A stretch of DNA of 64,000 bases from Pollenia angustigena (lineage: Eukaryota; Arthropoda; Insecta; Diptera; Polleniidae), in the NCBI GenBank assembly GCA_930367215.1, contig OV884057.1, forward strand, positions 106,107,284 through 106,171,283, given 5' to 3'. Numbering within the stretch: position 1 is the first letter of the stretch; each line of letters opens with the position of its first letter. The translations under genes were made by a program, and so were the position numbers. The notes beneath the pieces are model-generated. The model had not been told where the DNA came from, did no database searches, and saw nothing but the letters and a program-made list of their open reading frames with translations. Shown in pieces: positions 33,495 through 43,265 of this stretch.

Positions 33495-35498
33495 ATGGCG
33501 TTGAACAATTTTAAATTATTTGAACTGTTTAGAAAGTCAACCACACCAAATTTTTTCACGGAAGCTGCTTTAGAAGAACTTGATAGCTTATACGGAAATA
33601 TTGAGAGAAGCGAAATTATAAAAAATAATTTTTATCTGATATATGCAAATATTAAGGCAAAATGGGTGAAATCTAATCGAACCATTCAGAACTTCAACTC
33701 CAAATACGAGGACTGGCTTAATGAAGATACCATCCTGGATATATTGGCAGTAGATAAACCCACCACATCAACCAGAGGAGCAAAAGGAAGGCCAAAAAAA
33801 AGTATTGAGGAGTGTTCAATTTTCACAAGAAAGAGGAAACTTGCCGATGCCACCAATGACTTGACCACGAAGCAATTATCGGAAGCGCTGTCTATTAAAT
33901 TTACAAAGGATAGTGAAAGAGTTAGGTCGCACATAACCAAATCTGTTGCTGATGCAAGCCCACTGCGACTAAAAAGGATTAAGGAAAGCATTCCCACGCC
34001 CACAAACGCACACATTAAAAAGTATGGTTCCGAAGAAGCCTTGGCCTTGTTTATGGACTTAGAACTTTCCAAAGAGAAATATGAGAAACTACGGGCATCT
34101 TTAACGCGACACGGCGCTGACGTTTTACCCGGATACAAGCATATTACGCAAGCCAAAATAAATTCACGACCACTGCATACGGAATTTACGGAAGTCTCTG
34201 CGAAAGCCAATCTGCAGGATCTCATGGGCCATACAGCAAAACGGTTGTTGGAGAGTCTTCCTGAAAATGAGGTGAAAATTCTTCCTGAGAAGTTGACATT
34301 GATCAGCAAATGGGGCTGCGATGGATCATCCGGACAAAGCGTTTATAAGCAAAGGATATCTTCCGATGACGCTACAATATCGGACGGAAATATGTTTATG
34401 GCATCTGTTGTTCCTTTGCGGCTTAAATCGGATGTTTCCCTTCACTGGAAAAATCCACGTCCGTCATCAGTGCATTATTGCCGACCAATAATGTTTCAGT
34501 TTGCAAGGGAATCGGCAGAACTCATAAGGACCACGGTGAAGGACATTGAAGAACAAATAAGCAAGATTAAGCCTACAAAGCTGCAAATTGGAGAAGGAAA
34601 ATATATTGAATGCAATTACGAGTTCCATCTGACCATGGTTGACGGAAAAGTCGTAAACGAACTGACAGGAACAACCTCAACAATGTCATGCCCGATTTGC
34701 AAAAAGAGTCAGAAGAACTTTGGTAATTTAAACGATTCTACAAATGAGGAGAATTACGAATATGGAATGTCACCATTGCACGCAAGGATAAGGTGTATGG
34801 AATTCTTGCTAAAACTGGCGTATACCCTACCACAAGAGGAGGAAAACTTCGATGAAAATACATCAATAAAGGATAAGGAAAAGATCAGAAAGAAGCAAAT
34901 ACAGGATGCTTTTTTTAAACAAGTTGGACTAAAAGTAGACTGTCCCAAGCACGGATACGGTAACTCAAACGATGGAAACACTTCTAGGAGATTTTTTGAA
35001 AATGATGAGGCAGTAACTAGAATCACTGGAATTGACAATCAAATCGTGAAAAGATTGGGAACGATCTTGGATGTTTTAAACTGCAAAGAAAATGTCAATT
35101 CTACAAAATATGGAGAATATGCGTCGAAAACTGCATCTCTTTTAGCAGAAATGTATCCACAGAAGAAGTTGACCCCGACCGTCCATAAAATATTGGCGCA
35201 TGGCAAAGATATAATTGAGTACCAGTCTTTGCCAATTGGAGAGCTTTCTGAAGAAGCACAGGAGTCTCTTAACAAATTTTATAAAAAATATAGATTGCAG
35301 AACACATTCAAAGCATCAAGGGTAAGGCAAAATGAGGACCTCTTCAACATGTTGGCAGCATCTTCCGATCCACTTATATCTTCCCTGCGGCATGTGAAGT
35401 CACGAATAGAGTTAGAAAATAATTATAGTTTAGAAATGGTTAGTCTTTTAGATATACCTTCTCTTACGAACTGTGATGAATATTTTACAGAAAATTGA
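33495..35498 (+). CDS. Transib transposase (RAG1 core homologue), intact
   Basis: 667 codons from ATG 33,495; the frame is open upstream to 33,447 but without an ATG. This family makes hairpin-forming DNA cuts and is the accepted relative of the RAG1 core. Visible landmarks: D276 in KWGCDGSSGQS (first catalytic Asp); NPRPSS...CRPIMFQF at about 330-350; D383 in TMVDGKVVNEL (second Asp); zinc pair C399/C402 (CPIC); conserved GYGNSNDGNTSRRFF; zinc pair H564/H569 (HKILAH); and E590 in LSEEAQESLNK, the probable catalytic Glu. The C-terminal block SDPLISSLR is retained. No RAG2-like gene is nearby. Length and motif order are normal for Transib. I find no missing key residue. Confidence 0.95.
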   Translation: MALNNFKLFELFRKSTTPNFFTEAALEELDSLYGNIERSEIIKNNFYLIYANIKAKWVKSNRTIQNFNSKYEDWLNEDTILDILAVDKPTTSTRGAKGRPKKSIEECSIFTRKRKLADATNDLTTKQLSEALSIKFTKDSERVRSHITKSVADASPLRLKRIKESIPTPTNAHIKKYGSEEALALFMDLELSKEKYEKLRASLTRHGADVLPGYKHITQAKINSRPLHTEFTEVSAKANLQDLMGHTAKRLLESLPENEVKILPEKLTLISKWGCDGSSGQSVYKQRISSDDATISDGNMFMASVVPLRLKSDVSLHWKNPRPSSVHYCRPIMFQFARESAELIRTTVKDIEEQISKIKPTKLQIGEGKYIECNYEFHLTMVDGKVVNELTGTTSTMSCPICKKSQKNFGNLNDSTNEENYEYGMSPLHARIRCMEFLLKLAYTLPQEEENFDENTSIKDKEKIRKKQIQDAFFKQVGLKVDCPKHGYGNSNDGNTSRRFFENDEAVTRITGIDNQIVKRLGTILDVLNCKENVNSTKYGEYASKTASLLAEMYPQKKLTPTVHKILAHGKDIIEYQSLPIGELSEEAQESLNKFYKKYRLQNTFKASRVRQNEDLFNMLAASSDPLISSLRHVKSRIELENNYSLEMVSLLDIPSLTNCDEYFTEN

Positions 35499-35779
35499 AA
35501 AAATAAATTTAAAAAAAAATAATTTTTTTTTTAATTTGTTGGGTAATAATTTAAAACATAAAAACCTAAAGAAAAAAAATAAAAACAATCTAAAAATGTA
35601 AAAATAATTTTTTTTAGTTACCATAAAATTGATTTTTCTACTAATTTTAACTTTGATAACCCATAATTAGGCCCCTACAGAGCGTAGCACCCTTTCCAAA
35701 CGCTCATTTCATAGGCTGAACAGTTATCTATCATATGCTGTTTAAACTGTTCAATTATCTTATTCGGTTCAAAAGATAT

Positions 35780-35817
35780 GATTTTTGCAACGAAAAAACT
35801 CAAATGGCGCCACTGTG
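35780..35817 (-). promoter_or_regulatory. RSS-like right terminus of Transib-A
   Basis: Read inward from 35,817: consensus heptamer CACAGTG, 22-base spacer, GCAAAAATC ending at 35,780. Confidence 0.7.
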
Positions 35818-35822
35818 CGACG

Positions 35823-36462
35823 CAGCGATTGAGTTAGTGTTTGACATTTCCTCAAGCTCTATTTCACACAAGAGCCAATCACGATAAAAATCTCCCATGA
35901 TTAGTTGCTTGTACTGCAGTGACGTCCAAAATTTAAATTGTGGTTGTATTGCTTTTTATTAGTATTAGTGAATAAAGAGACAAATATTCTAAATAAAAAT
36001 ACAAAAAATATGTAAGCATCCGCCGCATGTGCACTAGTCGCTTGATAATCGACGACTGAATTGTGTACTCTCGTGGACTAAATGAAAGAGCGTAAGAATG
36101 CGTGTGAAGAATGTGTGTGAATTGATTTCCACAATTGTGGTATGGGCTGTAGCCCGTTTCTGTATTTCTCACATCGTAAAACTTTTCGCATGAAACGTGT
36201 GAAAAAAATTGTGTGAAAAGAAACAAAAAATGGTTTTTCTCACACAAGTGTTTCTGTATCTTTTTTTGCGAGAATTATCTGTCATTTAAATAATTTTCCA
36301 GCAATTATTGGAAGGATGCGGGAAAAAGTGTTTCTATAACAATATTTTGCGAAAAGTTTCTTTCAACAACTGTCAAAATAAGTCACATTTGAAATTGGTG
36401 GCGAGAAAAACAAAATGTAGATACATATTTTGAATTTAAAATATGTTTATATACTATTTTTA
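35823..36462. other. Non-coding stretch with dispersed repeat pieces
   Basis: Shares ATTGTGGTTGTATTGCTTT and GAATAAAGAGACAA with 27,889-27,935. The stretch near 36,150 (CGTTTCTGTATTTCTC) is related, inverted, to 39,752-39,767. No gene seen. Confidence 0.4.
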
Positions 36463-37391
36463 TACCCTCCACCACAATTAGTTGGGAAGAGGGGGTATTA
36501 AGTTTGTCATTCCGTGTGAAACTTTTTTATTATTCATCTCAGACCCCATAAAGTATATATATTCTGGGTCCTTGAGTAATTCTAAGTCGATTTAGCCATG
36601 TCCGTCTGTCTGTCCGTCTGTTGAAAACACGCTCACTTTCGAACTCAAAAGAAATGAACAAACTTGGTGTAGTTATCCTAAGCAGTTTGGGATTGAAATC
36701 CAGCAAAATCGGTTCAGTAGGACCAGAGCTATGAATCAAAATGTGGAACCACCACCTAAAAAAATTGATAATTTTGTTACAAAAAATAACATAAATGCTG
36801 GAACAAGGCACGGGATGAGATAAGATTTTGCAAAAAATTGTTTTATTTGACTGGACTACAAATGACACTGTTAAACTTCGTGAAGATCGGTACATAATTT
36901 AACCTAGGCCCCATAGAAACCCTACTCCCGGAAAACAGTTTAGTACGCCTAAAACCGTAAAAAATAACGCAATCATAACAAATTTTGGCTCGTCACAGTT
37001 TTGTAGGACTACAAATGATACTGGGAAATTTCGTGAAGATCGGTACATAATTTACCCTAGTGCCCATAGAAACCCTACTGCCGGAAAACAGTTTAGCACA
37101 CCTAAAACCATAATTAATAATGCTAGCATAACAGAAATTGGTACGTCACAGTTTTAAAGGAGTAGAAATGACGCTGTGAAATTTCGTGATGATCGGTCCA
37201 TAATTTACCCTAGGCCCCATATAAACCCTACTACCGGAAAACAGTTTAGTCGCCTAAAACCATAATTAATAACAAATCGTCACAGTTTAAGATAATAATA
37301 ACATAATACAGATATTACTCCTTAAACATTCGAACTGTCGGTGGAGGGTATCAAAGATTCGGCACAGCCGAATAAAGCACTCTAACTTGTT
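36463..37391. repeat. Fly dispersed repeat with TACCCTCCACC ends and internal tandem units
   Basis: Starts TACCCTCCACCACAATTAG and ends with GGTGGAGGGTA (37,340-37,350) plus a tail rich in CACAGCCGAATA. The CCATGTCCGTCTGTCTGTCC string near 36,597 is one I recall from such repeats in many flies. Three diverged tandem units of about 180 bp (marker CGTGAAGATCGGTACATAAT) fill 36,840-37,300. A partial copy lies at 60,715-61,040. The spurious ORF at 36,539-36,895 is part of this repeat. Confidence 0.7.
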
Positions 37392-38816
37392 TTAAAATAA
37401 ATAAAAAAATAGAAGGAATATAAATGATGAATGCATAATTTATATGATGAAAATAAACAAAAAACAATTGTTATATTTTGTTATTTTAAATTTTTTTAGC
37501 CTTTTCTTGTTTTGGTTTTAATCAGTGCTGCCAGATAAATTTGTGTCAAAATTGTCAATTTCCTGAGAAAAAAATAAAAAAGATCGTCTTTTTTGTTTTA
37601 AAAATTTTAAACAAATTTGTTTCGACTTTTATTAAAAAATAATCAAAGAAAAACATAGTTAAAGTTTATGGGTATTTAATAATTTCATTAAATTTATATT
37701 TATTTTGTTAAGCTGGAGGATTATTTTTTAAAAAATTATTTATTTTCTTTAATCCGATAACAATTTAAAATTGTTATTTTTCCGTGGAGAAGTTACACAA
37801 ATGCATGAGAAAATATCATTTTAGACAAAAAATAAAATAAATATTTTTACAAAAGCAAAAAGAAACCAAGCTTAATAAAATAAACATACATCCTTTTTTA
37901 AAATAGATATATACATATTTACAAAAACCGAGATCAAAATGGAAAATTTTTAAATTAAATCAGCTTTGATAACAGTATTATAAATATTCTGGGTTTTTAT
38001 GGAATTGATAGTGACAACGTTGTTTTATATTTATATCGTATGTAGTCCGAAATAGTATATTATTGAAATTTAACTATATCGGTTTACAAATGGCTGAGAT
38101 ATAAATCTTTAATTTACCTATTCCTATAATCTTTTTCTTTTTTACCTGAAATAGACTTAGTAGAATACCTGGTAGTTAAAATTAAAAAAATCGGTTCATA
38201 AATAAACGGGTTAAAGACCCAGTAAAATCTTCGCCTACAAAATAGTATGTTAAGTAATCAGAAACACATAAAAGCACTACATACAATTCTACTGAAAAAC
38301 TAATGAATTTTACAAGGGTTGTGCCAAAATGAACAAATTCAAAAGTAAGTAATTTTTTTTTTATCTAAATACATCCAGAAAAAAGTAGTTATCGAAGTTC
38401 TTATGGAAGAAAGCTACTAAATAACGAGTGAAAGAAGCTTTCCATTTTGAAAAAGATTTTACTGGGAGATAAACAAATTTCTTTCTTGCCGGAATAATGG
38501 TTTTGGCACAAAAGTGTACATATAAGATAAGAATATCAAATATCAATCATATTTTGTATATGTATATAAGAAGTATTAAATGATCAAAATAAGCCAAGTC
38601 GGTCCATTACTTTCCCTCGAAATTTTGCTTTTGCCGACACATTTTTTAGGGAAGAGACAAACAATTTCGAGGACAATTTTCACAATAGGGATAAATATAA
38701 AAATTCAACCCTTGTTTCTAAAGATATCTTTTTTTCTAATAAACAAACATATAAAAATATTTACAATTATCTTATTTCGAAGACTAAGGGGCTTATAGTG
38801 TAAAACGCAACGCCAA
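37392..38816. other. AT-rich region without recognisable genes
   Basis: About 1.4 kb, only short chance ORFs, no clear terminal repeats. Confidence 0.4.
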
Positions 38817-39682
38817 CAATTTCATTAAAAGCAAAAACAAAATCACAAATATTTTATAAATTTGTTGTTACTTTCTACAGACATTCATATTTTTTTTTTC
38901 AATTTTCAACGCCACAAAATAGAAGTGTTTGAAATTTAAAAATTCAAGATGAATTTCTATAGAAAGTAACAACAAAATTATAAAATATTTTTGATTTTGT
39001 TTTTGCTTTCGTCACTTTTTTAGAAAAAATCATCAAAACGTCACTTTGTTAATATCGGAACAAAAAATCGTCAAGATGACGATAACTCGTCAAATCTGGC
39101 AGCCCTGTTTTTATTATATTTATTTCTTTTGTTGACGTTTCGCTTTTATTTGACACTTACTGCCTGTTTTTAGAAAACGTTAACAAATGAGTGAGTGAGA
39201 AATTATATTGAAAACAACAATAAAAAACGAAAATTTGTTTTTGTTTTCAATATAATTTCTCACTCACTCACTTGTTTACGTTTTCTAAAAACAGCTGTTA
39301 ATTACTGGAAATATTCCAGTATAAACAGAATTGGTTGTATCTGTTTTCGCATTCAAATACAGAAACACTTTTATATGATGAAACAGAATTGAGTCTTCAA
39401 CTTCAGGCAAACATTTTAAAGCCCATAATTAAAACGTCGGCAGTAACTTCAAATTCTCTCTCATTTCTTTCGTTTTCTTTTGTTCTTTTTTTTCTTTGTT
39501 TACAAAATGTATGAAATTGAATGAAAGTATGGTAGCACTGTTAAGAGAATAAGTGTCTTTATGTGAGAGCATTAGAAAAAACGTTCTCAAAATAAAATTG
39601 ATTTTATTTCTCGACCGCATTCTCTGGCATAATTTTATGTCAAACTGTATGAAAAACATCGTTCAGCCCCAGTTCTGTTTCA
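38817..39682. repeat. Dispersed 870-bp repeat, copy 2
   Basis: Near-identical to 11,337-12,207, starting CAATTTCATTAAAAGC and ending CAGTTCTGTTTCA. Differences are a few substitutions and homopolymer lengths. Here too it lies within 100 bp of hAT transposase sequence. Confidence 0.8.
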
Positions 39683-39777
39683 TCATTATCTCATAAATCG
39701 AGAAACGATGGAATTTTTTGTTTCACACTTCATGTAAGAAATTTTACGATGCGAGAAATACAGAAACGAGCTACTGG

Positions 39778-39880
39778 ACACCAATGTTGTACTGTAACAA
39801 CGTAGTAGCATTGGCAATTGGCTTAAAGCTATTTATAAATTGTTTTACAAATTCCCAGTCAACTTCAATGGTAAACATAT
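39778..39880 (-). pseudogene. hAT transposase fragment, distal side of the Gypsy-2 insertion
   Basis: Minus strand: FTIEVDWEFVKQFINSFKPI then ANATTLLQ, the hAT block after the DNSTRW motif. It continues in frame from 43,707-43,815 if the Gypsy-2 element and one copy of its ATAT duplication are ignored. Confidence 0.78.
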
Positions 39881-40321
39881 TGTTACGTTTTTCCTTTAAT
39901 AAACGCGTTCGGTTTACTCCCTTTATAATAAACCGTTGAGTTCTTTTAATTGCAAATAAAAATAAATACACGCACTTATTCAACTTTACAAACTTTATTG
40001 AAATTAATTATTTTGTTCACAATTGTTAGTTACGAACAGAACCGTTTTCCAAAACAGACTCAACTAATTTTACATAGGTCACCCCTTTTTATATTTCATA
40101 ATTATTTCTAGATTTTTCCTGAACCTTCCCGTAAAAACTATTTATTCTGTTCTATAACCATTTCTAGAAATTACTGGGAAATTTATATAGGAATTATTTT
40201 TAAAATAACAGTTGTGTTGAAAATTATACATGACAATTTTAAGTAACATAAAACTATAACTTACAAGATAACTTATAACTATAACTATAAATAATTCTTA
40301 GATAATTTAACTTTCGTAACA
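39881..40321 (-). repeat. 3' LTR of Gypsy-2
   Basis: 441 bp; near-identical to 43,266-43,706. Preceded (minus strand) by the purine tract GTGGAGGGCAG. Confidence 0.92.
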
Positions 40322-40332
40322 CTGCCCTCCAC

Positions 40333-41766
40333 TTAAGCCTGTTCGTCCCGAATAGGCTCAGATTCTCCTTTTCCATAATGGGCTAGTTGTTCTTGATGTA
40401 CCACTTTCATTTTTGATCTTGGGCTCTTATATTTCTGGATCCGATACACCACGTCATTCAATTTCTTTATTACTTTATATGGGCCATCCCAATGAGTCTG
40501 CAGCTTTGGAGATAGTCCTTTCTTTCGTTGCGGATTAAAAAGTAAAACCAACTGGCCTTCTTTGAAGCTTTCCGAATTTGCCACTCCATTGTTTCTGGCT
40601 TTCATCTGGTCATTTGATGAATTAACACGCCTTCGTCTTAACTCGTTTTTCTGCTCTTGGGTAGAGTCATTATTATTCGCTGGTACGGATAGTTCACCAA
40701 AGTTGTACTGCTGGACCGGATTTCTACTTTCTCCAATAAGACCACTGTCTGCAACGCACTGTGGGCATGTAATTACGCAATCAATCACGGCTTGCTTGCA
40801 ACCGACCCAATAGTAACTTGCTTTTAACTTCTTTATGGTTTTTGTAACGCTAAGATGCCCACCACCAGTACCTTCGTGGAATTTCTTCACAACTTCACAT
40901 ACTTTAGAAGTCGGTACTACAATAAGGTTTTTAACCGTTTTGCCATCAGTACTTTCCCATGTACGGTATAGGCAACCATTTATCATCCGCAGACTACTCC
41001 ACTGCGCCCAATACGCCTTCATTAGTGGACCCTCCAATCTAATTTCTTCATGAGTCGGCTTTTCACCTTCTTTCTTAGCCTTCATAATTTGCGCTAATAT
41101 GGGGTCACTTTTCTGCGCCGTTGACCAGTCTTCGCTGGGTTCCACATCTAATAAGCGAATCTCATTTATGCGTTTCTTGTTGATAGACTCTGTACAGTGC
41201 TTGCTTTTATGTTTACTGGGCCGTCTTGAATATGTGCTTGCTTTCCCACGTTTTTCATCGCCTCTTCGAGATGACAATTTCTTATGATCACTAGTGACTA
41301 GCTGTCTTACAAGAGCTTCACTTTCATTCCCAACGTTAAGGGGTACTTCTAGACCATACCAATTCATAATTTGTCGTCCCATGTCTAGACTAATGCCTTG
41401 ACGAATCATAAAATCTGCTCCAATTATGACCTCGTCCATAATTTCAGCCACAATAAACTCATCAAAAACTATCATATCGGCCATTCTTATTTCCACTCTT
41501 GCTTTGCCATAGACAATAACAGGCTCTCCCGTAGCTGTTCGCAAGTTTACACCACTTAGCGGCTCGACAGCTCCCTTTATCAAATCAGCTCTTATAATGG
41601 AATGTCCTGCACCAGTGTCGATAGTCAAAATGCGGATTTCACCATTTATGTAACCACAGGTCGTAAGATTCCTGTTACTCTTTTGCACTACTGATATAGA
41701 GATTGTGGGGCCCTCAGATGTGGAAGCTAGCCCATGCCCCGCGATGCTAGCTATTTTTAGTTTAAA
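40333..41766 (-). CDS. Gypsy-2 protease fused to integrase remnants, in the -1 frame relative to gag
   Basis: Minus strand, open from the slippery site at 41,766 to the stop at 40,333. Protease at the start: active site TIDTGAGHS, then VIIGADF. After about residue 150 a Ser/Lys-rich stretch resembling the end of RNase H (SRRPSKHKSKHC) follows directly, so reverse transcriptase and most of RNase H are gone. The integrase HHCC finger is present (FHEGTGGGH...CPQC). The DDE core is missing; the sequence passes to the C-terminal GLSPKLQTHWDGPYKVI tail. The frame stays open across both deletion joints. No ATG is needed if it is expressed by frameshifting from gag. Confidence 0.88.
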   Translation of the reverse strand, partial: FKLKIASIAGHGLASTSEGPTISISVVQKSNRNLTTCGYINGEIRILTIDTGAGHSIIRADLIKGAVEPLSGVNLRTATGEPVIVYGKARVEIRMADMIVFDEFIVAEIMDEVIIGADFMIRQGISLDMGRQIMNWYGLEVPLNVGNESEALVRQLVTSDHKKLSSRRGDEKRGKASTYSRRPSKHKSKHCTESINKKRINEIRLLDVEPSEDWSTAQKSDPILAQIMKAKKEGEKPTHEEIRLEGPLMKAYWAQWSSLRMINGCLYRTWESTDGKTVKNLIVVPTSKVCEVVKKFHEGTGGGHLSVTKTIKKLKASYYWVGCKQAVIDCVITCPQCVADSGLIGESRNPVQQYNFGELSVPANNNDSTQEQKNELRRRRVNSSNDQMKARNNGVANSESFKEGQLVLLFNPQRKKGLSPKLQTHWDGPYKVIKKLNDVVYRIQKYKSPRSKMKVVHQEQLAHYGKGESEPIRDEQA

Positions 41767-43187
41767 GGTGACTCTTGTGCCACCTGGTGACTAGCACGTT
41801 GGTTGTTTCCTGGTGGCGAGGAAGATCTCGATCGTCGTCTTGGTGCTTTGCAGTTTCGCTGAATATGGCCAGTTTTACCGCAGTTATAGCATTTTACTTT
41901 GTTTTTACTTTGCTTCTCTCCCAAAGCCTGCAAAACTGCCTCCTTCATGCTTCTCATTTCCTTCAAAATATCTCCTTCGTCTTCGGCTGTTATATCGAGC
42001 TTGCGCACCTTGCATATATGCGGTTTTGAAAATATTCTAGCGGTTTCTTGTGCTAGGGCAAATGATACCGTTTCTGCAAATGATGGCTTCTGTGATGCAC
42101 ATACCGCTAGTCTTACATCAGCATCCCGTATACCGTTTACAAATGCCTCGGTCTTAAAATGATCTAGCAATGGATGACTTTCACCTGGATAAGTAAGCTG
42201 CACCAAGCGCTCAATCTCTAATGCGAAATCCTGTAGCGTCTCGTTTGGCTTTTGTACTCTACCCCGTAATTCCATTCTGAATATTTCTTTTCTATGTTCA
42301 CCACCATACTTGCGCTGCAATGCTACCATAATGTCATCATAATTATTTCTGCAACTTACTGGTACACTTTCTAGAATTTCAGCCGCAGTTCCTTTTAAAG
42401 CCAGAATCAGCTCTATGGCTTTTTCTTCATTGTTCCAAGCATTTTTATTGGCAACTGTGTCAAACTGGAACTTAAACACATTCAATGGTGAGCTGCCGTC
42501 AAAACTTGGAGCTCTTATTCTATTCGAGACTTCTGGAAAAACTCGCACCACTCCCTCTTGGCACTGAAGACTATTTACTCTTTCTTCCAGATGATGAAGT
42601 TTTCCATCAAAATCCGTGACTTGTGTTTTTACATTAGTGACTTGAGTTTTTACATCAGTGACTTGTGTTTTTACATCAGACAATTCTATTTCCATATCGT
42701 CTACTCTTTCGTTTATAACAGTAGAAATCTCTTGAAGCTTCTCAAGTTTTTCATTAGTAGCATGAAGTTTCTCGTTTGTCACTTTAAAATTTTCTTGAAT
42801 TTCGGCTAAGATGGTGCTTGCATTTTCTACGATAGCTTTTGAATTTTCTTCCATTTTTCTAGAGGTTACAGCCGAATTTTCTTTTACCATTTCCTCCATT
42901 TTTCTAGAATTTTCTTCCATTTTTCTAGAAGTTTCTGCCGACATTTTTTCCATTTTCTCCATCATAGCAGCAAACATTGTACCAAGATCCATGTTGCTTG
43001 TTACTGCACGGGTAGCAACTTCTATTTCTTCTTTTTCTTCAAATTCATAAGTTGCGATGTCAATATTGCGTCGCTTAAATTCATCGATTAATCTTTTCTG
43101 CAGCTCAGCTTTATTTCCAGCAGTAGGCAGATCCAACTTGCCCAACTCTTTCTTCAGCTGTTCAACTTTTAGCTCATCGAATTTCAT
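41757..43187 (-). CDS. Gypsy-2 gag with SAP domain, coiled coil and zinc knuckle
   Basis: 476 codons, intact. The N-terminus (LKVEQLKKELGKLDLPTAG) is a SAP-type DNA-binding domain, unusual but known in some Gypsy gags. Residues ~75-215 form a coiled coil with repeated Met/Glu/Lys heptads (SRKMEENS repeats, then VTDVKTQVT repeats). The capsid follows (PSFDGSSPLNVFKFQFD...WNNEEKAIELILALKG...YGGEHRKE). A CCHC knuckle, CYNCGKTGHIQRNC, lies near residue 445, followed by an Arg/Ser-rich tail. Translation would form virus-like particles and supply gag in trans or in cis. Confidence 0.92.
   Translation of the reverse strand: MKFDELKVEQLKKELGKLDLPTAGNKAELQKRLIDEFKRRNIDIATYEFEEKEEIEVATRAVTSNMDLGTMFAAMMEKMEKMSAETSRKMEENSRKMEEMVKENSAVTSRKMEENSKAIVENASTILAEIQENFKVTNEKLHATNEKLEKLQEISTVINERVDDMEIELSDVKTQVTDVKTQVTNVKTQVTDFDGKLHHLEERVNSLQCQEGVVRVFPEVSNRIRAPSFDGSSPLNVFKFQFDTVANKNAWNNEEKAIELILALKGTAAEILESVPVSCRNNYDDIMVALQRKYGGEHRKEIFRMELRGRVQKPNETLQDFALEIERLVQLTYPGESHPLLDHFKTEAFVNGIRDADVRLAVCASQKPSFAETVSFALAQETARIFSKPHICKVRKLDITAEDEGDILKEMRSMKEAVLQALGEKQSKNKVKCYNCGKTGHIQRNCKAPRRRSRSSSPPGNNQRASHQVAQESPLN
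41760..41766 (-). promoter_or_regulatory. Putative -1 ribosomal frameshift site T-TTA-AAC
   Basis: On the minus strand gag ends CCT TTA AAC TAA. The heptamer T TTA AAC fits X XXY YYZ in the gag frame, the stop follows at once, and the -1 frame is open through the protease. I did not model a downstream pseudoknot. Confidence 0.7.
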
Positions 43188-43265
43188 TGTTGTTTGTATA
43201 GTTTTTTTTTTTTTTATTATTTTATTTTATTTTTTTTTTTTTGCAATTTCACTTCTGACACCAAT

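Larger units (their letters stand above)
32470..35817 (+). mobile_element. Transib element family A, complete
   Basis: 3,348 bp with perfect CGACG target duplications (32,465-32,469 and 35,818-35,822), matching the CGNCG preference of Transib. The terminal inverted repeats share CACAGTRGCGCC, then diverge, then share GTTGCAAAAATCA. Left end: heptamer CACAGTA, 23 bases, GCAAAAATC. Right end: heptamer CACAGTG, 22 bases, GCAAAAATC. The single gene is an uninterrupted RAG1-like transposase. Ends, duplication and ORF together suggest a recent, possibly active copy. Confidence 0.95.

Noticed and set aside
33686..34309. 207-codon minus-strand ORF opposite the Transib-A transposase
   Set aside because: Shadow of the real coding strand, which has all Transib motifs.
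32470..35817. A RAG2-like partner gene beside the RAG1-like transposase
   Set aside because: I looked for a Kelch-type ORF on both strands between the termini; there is none, so this is a plain Transib and not a ProtoRAG-type element.
36539..36895. 118-codon minus-strand ORF
   Set aside because: Lies within the fly dispersed repeat; no conserved domain visible.
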